A stretch of 64,000 nucleotides of DNA, taken from contig NZ_CP011372.1 of NCBI RefSeq assembly GCF_001017575.1, positions 992,001 through 1,056,000 of the forward strand. Reading direction: 5' to 3'. The notes below the pieces were generated by a model. It made no database searches. It had not been told where the DNA came from and worked only from the letters and a program-made list of their open reading frames with translations. This document shows positions 57,366-64,000 of the stretch, in pieces. The stretch is from Campylobacter lari. Lineage in GTDB: Bacteria; Campylobacterota; Campylobacteria; Campylobacterales; Campylobacteraceae. The position numbers and the translations under genes are program-made. Every line of letters begins with the position of its first letter. Positions within the stretch are counted from its first letter, which is position 1.

Positions 57366-58219
57366 ACACCTTCTAAAATTTCTTGCACTCTCAAAGCATC
57401 TTCAATGCTAGCTAAATTTTTACAAACCCCATTTTGCAAAAGCTCAAAAAAGTCTTCATGCTCAGCATACAAAGGAGAGTTTTCATATAAATTTGGAATT
57501 TTTTGCGTATTAATAAAAAGTTCAAAATTTTTAAGATCAAGTTCATAAGTATGTTTTTTACCTAAAAGTGTGATTTTTCTTATAATGCATTGTCCATTCC
57601 AGCTATCATGAATACTTGCTAAAATATTTTCTAATTTTAAGCTTATCATTACCTCATCTTCAAATTTATAATGATGAAAACTTTTATAAATATTTGCTTT
57701 TAAAATTTGCTCTTGACTTAAAAATCTAACTAAGTCAATATCATGCACACTAAGATCACTTAAAACACCTACATCATTTATTCTTTGTGGATAAGGCGAA
57801 ATTCTTTGTATGTTAATACTTATAATCTCATCTTCTAAAAGTTTTTCTTTTAAAGTTAAAACAGCAGGATTAAATCTCTCACAAAAACCCACCCCTACTC
57901 TGACTTTATTTTCTCTAGCTTTTTGATTTAAAGTTAAAATTTCATCAACATTTAATGCCAAAGGCTTTTCTATCAAAACATTTTTTATTTTAGGAAAAAC
58001 TTTCAAAGCTATGTCTAAATGCGTATGAGTAGGCGTAGCAATGATAACACCATCAAGATTTTGCTTTAAAAAATCATCAAAATTTTTATACAAAAAGTGT
58101 TTAAATTCATCTTTACAAAAAGGATCATAAAGATGAATTTCTTTTACTTTTAAATTACGCTCAAGTTCTCTTAAATGGTTTTTACCCATTTTACCAAGGC
58201 CCATAAGCCCTATTTTCAT
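57362..58219 (-). CDS. Gfo/Idh/MocA-family NAD(P)-dependent oxidoreductase
   Basis: Rossmann dehydrogenase: GLGKMG (residues 7-12) is the dinucleotide loop, EKPLALN (84-90) with K85 is the catalytic lysine motif, and DLSVHDIDLVRFLS near 154-167 has the substrate histidine. 285 residues. Proteins of this family next to a DegT aminotransferase often oxidise a nucleotide sugar (for example UDP-GlcNAc uronate at C3) before transamination. That is the likely role here but not proven. It overlaps the aminotransferase upstream and hemH downstream by 4 nt each. Confidence 0.85.
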   Translation of the reverse strand: MKIGLMGLGKMGKNHLRELERNLKVKEIHLYDPFCKDEFKHFLYKNFDDFLKQNLDGVIIATPTHTHLDIALKVFPKIKNVLIEKPLALNVDEILTLNQKARENKVRVGVGFCERFNPAVLTLKEKLLEDEIISINIQRISPYPQRINDVGVLSDLSVHDIDLVRFLSQEQILKANIYKSFHHYKFEDEVMISLKLENILASIHDSWNGQCIIRKITLLGKKHTYELDLKNFELFINTQKIPNLYENSPLYAEHEDFFELLQNGVCKNLASIEDALRVQEILEGV

Positions 58220-59298
58220 TTAAAAGCCTCAATCACTCTAGATTGGTGCTCTTCTTTTAAAAATGCACTCATAGGTAAGGATAAAATTTCATCACTTAAA
58301 AGCTCTGTATTTGGTAAATCACCCTTTTTATAAGCAAGATAATCAAAAGCTTCTTGCAAATGAAGTCCTAAAGGATAATGCACAGCAGTAGGTATGCCTT
58401 GCTCTTGTAATTTTTGCATGAAATTTTCTCTATTCTTTACACGCACGCTATATTGAGCCTGGGCACTCACAAAACCATCTTTCCTTGGCGGTAAAATACA
58501 ATTTTTTAAATTTTCATCATAAACTTTTGCTATTGCTTCTCTTTTTTTAATCTCTTCATCTAAATATTTTAATTTCACATTTAAAATAGCTGCTTGGATA
58601 GTATCAAGCCTTCCATTAATACCGATGTATTTATGCTTATATCTTTGCACTTGTCCATGATTTAAATAAATTTTTATTTTTTGTGCTAATTCATCATCTT
58701 GGGTAAAGATCGCTCCACCATCTCCATAAGCACCTAAAGGCTTAGATGGGAAAAAGCTTGTGCAAGATATATCAGCTATAGCACATGATTTTATGTCTTT
58801 TTGACTAGCTCCAAAACTTTGCGCACTATCTTCTATCAAAGCAATATTTTGACTTTTACAAAGCTCTTTTAGAGCAAACATATCAGGCATAAGCCCAAAA
58901 ATACTCACAGCAATTACAGCTTTAGTTTTAGGCGTGATAGCACTTTGAACTTTTTCTAAACTAAGATTATAATCTTTAAAATCAATATCCACAAAAACAG
59001 GCTTAGCACCGATTAGAGCAACCATTTCAGCTGTAGCTATAAAGGTAAAACTTGGCACTATTACCTCATCATCTCTACCCACGCCCAAAGCCATCAAGGC
59101 TAAAAATAATGCACTTGTACCACTTGAACAACCTATTGCGTGTTTAATACCTACATATTTAGCTAAATTGTTTTCAAATTCTTCTAATTTTGCACCACCT
59201 ATAAAAGAGCTGCTTTGTAAAACTTCACTAATGGCCTCATCGATTTCATTTTTATAAGCATTATATTGAGCATTTAAGTCTATAAAAGGAATTTTCAT
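58216..59298 (-). CDS. DegT/DnrJ/EryC1-family PLP-dependent sugar aminotransferase
   Basis: PLP enzyme that aminates keto sugars. CSSGTSALFLALMALGVGRDDEVIVPSFTFIATAEM (about residues 57-92) binds PLP phosphate, EDSAQSFGA is the sheet and cofactor aspartate motif, and K186 in FFPSKPLGAYGDGGAI is the Schiff-base lysine. 360 residues. Pairing with the oxidoreductase resembles WbpB/WbpE (UDP-2,3-diamino sugars for LPS), but no other glycan genes are nearby. It has its own extended AT-rich promoter (-10 TATAAT on the minus strand, 59328-59333) and leads the three-gene operon ending in hemH. Confidence 0.9.
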   Translation of the reverse strand: MKIPFIDLNAQYNAYKNEIDEAISEVLQSSSFIGGAKLEEFENNLAKYVGIKHAIGCSSGTSALFLALMALGVGRDDEVIVPSFTFIATAEMVALIGAKPVFVDIDFKDYNLSLEKVQSAITPKTKAVIAVSIFGLMPDMFALKELCKSQNIALIEDSAQSFGASQKDIKSCAIADISCTSFFPSKPLGAYGDGGAIFTQDDELAQKIKIYLNHGQVQRYKHKYIGINGRLDTIQAAILNVKLKYLDEEIKKREAIAKVYDENLKNCILPPRKDGFVSAQAQYSVRVKNRENFMQKLQEQGIPTAVHYPLGLHLQEAFDYLAYKKGDLPNTELLSDEILSLPMSAFLKEEHQSRVIEAFK

Positions 59299-59327
59299 TG
59301 TATTACCTTAGTAAATTTAAAATCATG

Positions 59328-59333
59328 ATTATA
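59328..59333 (-). promoter_or_regulatory. -10 box of the aminotransferase-oxidoreductase-hemH operon
   Basis: TATAAT on the minus strand, about 30 nt before the aminotransferase ATG, in the 102-nt region divergent from alaS. Confidence 0.7.
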
Positions 59334-59365
59334 AGATAGTTTTACTTAATTTAAAGTATTTTTGG

Positions 59366-59371
59366 TATTAT
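59366..59371 (+). promoter_or_regulatory. Probable -10 box of alaS
   Basis: TATTAT preceded by TTTTTGG, about 30 nt before the alaS ATG, with an AGGAAAA RBS following. It is the best candidate on the plus strand of this divergent region. Confidence 0.5.
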
Positions 59372-59400
59372 TTTAAGCAAAAAACTAGCTAGGAAAATCT

Positions 59401-61938
59401 ATGGATATAAGAAAAGAATATTTAGAATTTTTTAAGTCAAAAGGACATGAAATCACTCCTTCGAGCCCTTTAGTTCCTGATGATGCAACTTTACTTTTTA
59501 CTAATGCAGGTATGGTGCCTTTTAAAAGTATATTTACCGGAGAAGTACCACGCCCTAATCCTCCGCGTAAAACAAGTTGTCAAACTTGTATAAGAGCTGG
59601 TGGAAAACATAATGACTTAGACAATGTAGGCTACACAGCAAGACATCATACTTTCTTTGAAATGCTTGGAAATTTTAGTTTTGGAGATTATTTTAAAGAA
59701 CAAGCCATTGCTTATGCTTGGGAGTTTGTAACTGAAGTTTTAAAACTACCTAAAGAAAGACTATATGTAACTGTACATGAGAGCGATGATGAAGCATATG
59801 AACTTTGGCAAAAACATATAGAAAAAGAAAGAATTTATAAATTTGGCGATAAAGATAATTTCTGGCAAATGGGCGATACTGGACCATGCGGGCCTTGTAG
59901 TGAAATTTTTTATGATCAAGGTGCTGAGCATTTTAATTCTAATGAAGATTATATGGGTGGTGATGGAGATAGGTTCTTAGAAATTTGGAACCTCGTTTTC
60001 ATGCAGTATGAAAGAAGTGCTGATGGCACACTTACTCCATTGCCAAAACCTAGTATTGATACAGGCATGGGACTTGAAAGAGTTAGTGCTATAAAAGAAG
60101 GAAAATTTAGCAATTTTGATAGTTCTTTGTTTATGCCTATTATTGAGAGTATTGCAAAACTTTGTGGCAAAACTTATACTTATGAAAATGGGGCTAGCTA
60201 TAGAGTAATCGCTGATCATATTAGATCAAGTGTATTTTTACTTGCTCAAGGAGTTGGTTTTGATAAAGAAGGCAGGGGCTATGTTTTAAGAAGGATTATG
60301 CGCCGTGCCTTAAGACATGGATATTTATTAGGTCTTAAAAGAGCTTTTATGTATGAGCTTGTAGATGTAGTGTGCGAGTTAATGGGTGAGCATTATACTT
60401 ACTTAAATGAAAAAAAAGAATTTATCAAAGAGCAGATTAAACTAGAAGAAGAAAGATTTTTAAGCACCATTGAAAATGGTATAGAAATTTTTAACGAAGA
60501 ACTTAAAAAAACTAAAGATATTTTTAGTGGTGAAGTAGCTTTTAAACTTTATGATACTTATGGTTTTCCACTTGATTTAACCCAAGATATGCTAAGAGAA
60601 AAAAATCTTAGTGTAGATGAGGCTAAATTTAATGAGCTTATGCAAGAACAAAAAGACAGAGCCAAAGCTTCTTGGAAAGGAAGCGGGGATAAAGCAATTA
60701 GCGGAGACTTTAAAGTTTTATTAGAAAAATTTGGTAAAAATACTTTTAGTGGTTATGAAAATTATGAAGAAAAAACTAAAATCATGGCCATTTTAGATGA
60801 AAATTTTAAAATCATAACCGAAGCAAAGGCAGGAGATATAGCATGGTTAATGCTTGAAAAAACTCCATTTTATGCAACAAGTGGAGGGCAAAGTGCTGAT
60901 ATAGGTTTTATCAATGAAAATGAGGTTTTAGATACACAAAAATTCTTTGATATTAATCTTAGTCAAGTGAAATTAAAACAAAATCTTAAAACAAATGATG
61001 AAGTGTTGGCTTGCATAGATACTAAAAAAAGAGAGCAAATCGCAAGACATCATAGTGCGACACATTTATTACACCATGCTTTAAGAGAAATTCTTGGCTC
61101 ACACATTAGTCAAGCAGGTTCTTTGGTAGAACACAATAAATTAAGATTTGATTTTACTCACCCAAAAGCCCTAAACAAAGAAGAATTAAAACAAATAGAA
61201 GCTTTGGTAAATACTTACATCATGCAAGCAAACGAAGCTAAAATTGAAATTTTAGCTTTAGATGAAGCTAAAAAAAGTGGTGCCATAGCTTTATTTAGTG
61301 AAAAATATCAAGAAAAAGTAAGAGTTTTAACCCTAGGAGCTAGTAAGGAGCTTTGTGGTGGCACTCATGTGAAAAATAGCTCTGAAATAGGAAGTTTTTA
61401 CATCATCAAAGAAAGCGGTGTTAGTGCTGGAGTAAGAAGAATAGAAGCAGTGGTAAGCAAAGCTGCACTTGATTATGTTAATGAAAATTTAAAAGAACTA
61501 AACCAAGCTAAAGAAGAGTTAAAAACTCATGATATTTTAAGCTATGTAGCAAAATTAAAAAATGAAATAGCTAGTTTAAAAAATGAATTAAAAAATTCGA
61601 GCAAAGCAGAATTAAACTCTAAAGAACTAAATGGCATTCAATATTGTGTGCAAAAAATAGACAGTGGCGATATAAAAACCATGATAGATGAGTTTAAAAA
61701 TAAATTTAACAAAGCTGTGATTTTACTTTTACAAGAAAAAGAAGGCAAAATCATCATCGCAGCAGGTGTTAAAGACACTTCATTAAAAGCTGGTGTTTTG
61801 GTAAAAGAAATTGCGCAAATACTTGGTGGAAACGGTGGCGGTAGGGATGATTTTGCAACAGCTGGCGGTAAAGATACAAGCAAAATAGAACAAGCACTTG
61901 ATCATGCTAGAAAAATCATAGAAGAAAGTCTTGCTTAA
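59401..61938 (+). CDS. alaS: Alanyl-tRNA synthetase
   Basis: Class II synthetase with editing and C-Ala domains. [37 protein letters not shown] (residues 6-42) is the conserved catalytic start. [13 protein letters not shown] and the [14 protein letters not shown] block are the class II motif region. [18 protein letters not shown] (about 551-568) is the editing motif, and [15 protein letters not shown] (about 654-668) is the zinc site. The C-terminal DHARKI part allows dimerisation. 845 residues. The TAA stop overlaps the maf ATG (TAATG), so alaS and maf are coupled. Confidence 0.98.
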   Translation: MDIRKEYLEFFKSKGHEITPSSPLVPDDATLLFTNAGMVPFKSIFTGEVPRPNPPRKTSCQTCIRAGGKHNDLDNVGYTARHHTFFEMLGNFSFGDYFKEQAIAYAWEFVTEVLKLPKERLYVTVHESDDEAYELWQKHIEKERIYKFGDKDNFWQMGDTGPCGPCSEIFYDQGAEHFNSNEDYMGGDGDRFLEIWNLVFMQYERSADGTLTPLPKPSIDTGMGLERVSAIKEGKFSNFDSSLFMPIIESIAKLCGKTYTYENGASYRVIADHIRSSVFLLAQGVGFDKEGRGYVLRRIMRRALRHGYLLGLKRAFMYELVDVVCELMGEHYTYLNEKKEFIKEQIKLEEERFLSTIENGIEIFNEELKKTKDIFSGEVAFKLYDTYGFPLDLTQDMLREKNLSVDEAKFNELMQEQKDRAKASWKGSGDKAISGDFKVLLEKFGKNTFSGYENYEEKTKIMAILDENFKIITEAKAGDIAWLMLEKTPFYATSGGQSADIGFINENEVLDTQKFFDINLSQVKLKQNLKTNDEVLACIDTKKREQIARHHSATHLLHHALREILGSHISQAGSLVEHNKLRFDFTHPKALNKEELKQIEALVNTYIMQANEAKIEILALDEAKKSGAIALFSEKYQEKVRVLTLGASKELCGGTHVKNSSEIGSFYIIKESGVSAGVRRIEAVVSKAALDYVNENLKELNQAKEELKTHDILSYVAKLKNEIASLKNELKNSSKAELNSKELNGIQYCVQKIDSGDIKTMIDEFKNKFNKAVILLLQEKEGKIIIAAGVKDTSLKAGVLVKEIAQILGGNGGGRDDFATAGGKDTSKIEQALDHARKIIEESLA

Positions 61939-62480
61939 TGCTTTATTTAGCTTCAAGTTCACCTTCACGCGTTGCTTTATTAAAAGAAACAAATATCGCT
62001 TTTGAGCAAATTATTATCGATTATGATGAGAGCTTGGTAAAAAAAGACAATCCAAGCTCTTATGTGCAAAAAATTGTTTTAGAAAAAGAAAGACAGTTTT
62101 TTGCAAAATATCCTGACTTAAAAAATGTTTTATTTGCTGATAGCATAGTTTGTGCTCAAAATATCATTCTAACTAAAGCTAAAAGTGACAATGAGGCTTT
62201 TAATATGCTCAATTTGCAAAGTGGTAAAAGCATTAGCGTTTTAAGCGCGATGATTTTGGTTTTAGAAGATAAAAAGATTTTTAATCTTAGCAAGTGTGAT
62301 TTGATTTTGAATAAATTTGATCTAAAAGATATGCAAGAATACATTGAGTCAAAACTTTATCAAGGTAAAGCCGGAGCTGTGATGTGTGAGGGCTTTCATA
62401 AAAAATACATTAAAAAAATCATAGGCCATCAAAGTACAGCACTAGGGCTTAATATAGAACTTTTGAAAGCATTTTTATGA
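61938..62480 (+). CDS. maf: Maf-family nucleotide pyrophosphatase
   Basis: House-cleaning phosphatase on non-canonical or pyrimidine NTPs; overproduction blocks septation in some bacteria. LYLASSSPSRVALLKETNIAFEQI (residues 2-25) is the Maf start with SxxR-type motif. VLFADSIVCAQN is the catalytic aspartate region. GKAGAVMCEGFHKKYIKKIIGHQSTALGLNIELL is a shortened form of the usual final block. 180 residues. Overlaps alaS by one base and the PBP1A gene by ATGA. Confidence 0.9.
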   Translation: MLYLASSSPSRVALLKETNIAFEQIIIDYDESLVKKDNPSSYVQKIVLEKERQFFAKYPDLKNVLFADSIVCAQNIILTKAKSDNEAFNMLNLQSGKSISVLSAMILVLEDKKIFNLSKCDLILNKFDLKDMQEYIESKLYQGKAGAVMCEGFHKKYIKKIIGHQSTALGLNIELLKAFL

Positions 62481-64000
62481 TAAAAATTTTAAAAATATTT
62501 CTTTCTTTTTGTATAGTGTGTGCGGTTGGAGTTTTTATATTTATTGCTTATTTGTTTTCTGATTCTGATTTAAATCAATACACTTTTAAAGATTACAAAC
62601 CACCTCTTACAACACAAATTTTTGATAAAAATGGAAAATTAGTTGCAAATGTTTTCGAGCAACACCGCTTTTACGCTCCTTATGAAGAGCTCCCACCAAG
62701 ACTTATAGAAGCTTTGGTGGCTATTGAAGATACTAGCTTTTTTGAACATGGTGGGGTTAATATAGATGCGATTTTTAGAGCAGCTATTAAAATCATAAGA
62801 AGCGGTGGAAAAACCATGGAAGGAGCCTCCACTCTTACGCAACAATTCATAAAAAATACAGAATTAACCCCTGAACGCACTTTAAATAGAAAACTAAAAG
62901 AAGCTTTGCTTGCATATAAGATAGAAAGCACTTTAACTAAAGAGCAAATTTTAGAAAGATATTTAAATTTCATCTTCTTTGGACATGGATATTATGGAGT
63001 AAAAACCGCTGCGCTTGGGTATTTTAGAAAAAATTTAGATGAGCTTAGTTTGAAAGAAATTGCCATTTTAGTAGGTATGCCAAAGGCTCCAAGCACTTAT
63101 GATCCTACTAGACATTTAGATCTTTCTTTAGCAAGAGCAAATAGCGTAGTACAAAGGATGTATAATCTTGGTTGGATTTCTAAAGAAGAGTATAAAAATG
63201 CCTTAAAAGAGATTCCAAAAGTATATGATGATACTTTAACACAAAATGCAGCTCCTTATGTTACTCAAGAAGTTTTAAAACAACTAAGCGGAATTAAAGA
63301 TTTAAAAAGTGGTGGTTATAAAATAGAACTTGCCATCGATCTTGATGTACAAAGCATTGCAAGAGAGGCTTTAAAATTTGGCTATGATGAAATAGTTAAA
63401 AGAGATAAAGATGCAAATTTAAGCACACTTAATGGAGCTATGATAGTAGCAAATCACCAAAATGGAGATATATTAGCTTTAGTAGGTGGGGTAAATTACA
63501 CAAAAAGTAATTTTAACCGTGCTACTCAAAGTTTAAGACAGCCTGGAAGTTCTTTTAAACCTTTTTTATACCAAATTGCTATTGACATGGGCTATTCTCC
63601 TATGAGTAAGATTGCTGATATTTCAAGGATTTTTGAAAGTACCAAAAAAGATGAAAAAGATTGGAAACCTAAAAATTTTGGTGGAAAATTTCTAGGACTT
63701 ATAAGTTTAAAAGAAGCACTAACTGGCTCAAGAAACCTAGCTACTATAAATTTAGCTCTTGCTTTAGGACTTGATGTAATCCACGATAAACTTAGTTTTA
63801 TGGGTTTTGAAAATATACCGGTTGATTTATCTATAGTTTTAGGTAGCTTTGGAATTTCTATTTATGATTATGCTAAACTTTATACAGTATTTGGGAATTA
63901 TGGGGTGCAAAAAGATTTAATACTCATTAAAAGAGTAATCGATAAAAATGGCAAAATAGTAGTAGAGTTTAACTCTGGAGAAAGAAAAATCAGCGAACCC
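62477..64000 (+). CDS. PBP1A-type bifunctional penicillin-binding protein (partial, runs off the right edge)
   Basis: 508 codons are in the window with no stop. The protein polymerises and cross-links peptidoglycan. It has a membrane anchor (residues about 5-28). The transglycosylase domain has E84-D85 in VAIEDTSFFEHGGVN, then GASTLTQQFIKNTELT and RKLKEALLAYKIE. The transpeptidase domain begins near 330 with the SxxK motif S358-S-F-K361 in RQPGSSFKPFLY, and SRN near 415 as the SxN motif. The KTG motif lies beyond the edge. The ATG overlaps the maf TGA (62477-62480). Confidence 0.95.
   Translation, partial: MIKILKIFLSFCIVCAVGVFIFIAYLFSDSDLNQYTFKDYKPPLTTQIFDKNGKLVANVFEQHRFYAPYEELPPRLIEALVAIEDTSFFEHGGVNIDAIFRAAIKIIRSGGKTMEGASTLTQQFIKNTELTPERTLNRKLKEALLAYKIESTLTKEQILERYLNFIFFGHGYYGVKTAALGYFRKNLDELSLKEIAILVGMPKAPSTYDPTRHLDLSLARANSVVQRMYNLGWISKEEYKNALKEIPKVYDDTLTQNAAPYVTQEVLKQLSGIKDLKSGGYKIELAIDLDVQSIAREALKFGYDEIVKRDKDANLSTLNGAMIVANHQNGDILALVGGVNYTKSNFNRATQSLRQPGSSFKPFLYQIAIDMGYSPMSKIADISRIFESTKKDEKDWKPKNFGGKFLGLISLKEALTGSRNLATINLALALGLDVIHDKLSFMGFENIPVDLSIVLGSFGISIYDYAKLYTVFGNYGVQKDLILIKRVIDKNGKIVVEFNSGERKISEP

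Overview
The window is a gene-dense, very AT-rich bacterial chromosome segment. Gene content, TGn-TAnAAT extended -10 promoters, paired sigma-54 flagellar promoters, the napAGH order and the long yajC-secDF-leuS-mfd and pyrB-to-aat blocks point to Campylobacter (Campylobacterota), in the thermotolerant C. jejuni/C. lari clade. Blocks that I remember lying apart in C. jejuni are joined here (nap, flgFG, rpoD, ppk, nrfHA, thiC/rpe, groESL, flgBC-fliE), so a C. lari-group species seems more likely than C. jejuni itself. That species call is inference. The sequence looks like core chromosome: I see no insertion sequence, prophage, CRISPR array, tRNA or rRNA, and no gene-free stretch longer than 300 bases.

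1-4015 (minus): periplasmic nitrate reductase genes napA-napG-napH, with napH cut by the window edge. 4186-5810 (minus): two flagellar rod genes under a sigma-54 promoter. 5945-7822: rpoD, convergent with ppk. 10165-12493: nrfHA (ammonifying nitrite reductase), which with Nap would take nitrate to ammonium. 12521-13819: thiC under a TPP riboswitch whose switching segments can be read directly. 14001-15409: dnaQ-like exonuclease and rpe. 15552-18322 (plus): rpmB, a K+-channel-like protein, a DUF465-type protein and a soluble CZB chemoreceptor, convergent with a NUDIX UDP-sugar hydrolase. 19019-20929 (minus): groESL behind a CIRCE element, divergent from a large AsmA-like protein. 23664-24182: long-form hibernation factor.

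24261-37732 (minus): one tightly packed 12-gene operon, yajC-secD-secF-membrane protein-leuS-lptE-degenerate GGDEF-folC-M23 peptidase-bactofilin-mfd-magIII. It mixes protein export, LPS export, cell-shape and DNA-repair functions. lnt diverges from it with overlapping 5' ends. metK and sstT diverge from mirrored promoters. 40358-52589 (plus): a 13-gene chain, sstT-pyrB-pepF-(SspB-like)-rep-truB-csrA-ispE-smpB-tlpA-clpS-clpA-aat. It holds the whole bacterial N-degron pathway (Aat, ClpS, ClpA), SmpB for trans-translation, and a small unrecognised protein that I read as a divergent SspB-type protease adaptor.

52682-55724 (plus): sigma-54-driven flgB-flgC-fliE followed by a division-type penicillin-binding protein, then an accessory-looking SAM methyltransferase. 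56454-59298 (minus): aminotransferase, sugar-type oxidoreductase and ferrochelatase. 59401-64000 (plus): alaS, maf and a PBP1A gene cut by the right edge.

The observations most worth following are the SspB-like protein inside a proteolysis-adaptor operon, the mutually exclusive pairings of the thiC riboswitch, a GGDEF-fold protein without its catalytic motif, a K+ channel with a non-canonical filter and a lost nucleotide-binding motif, and the habit of convergent genes to share a terminator hairpin built over their stop codons. The one exception to that habit is the junction made by the accessory methyltransferase.
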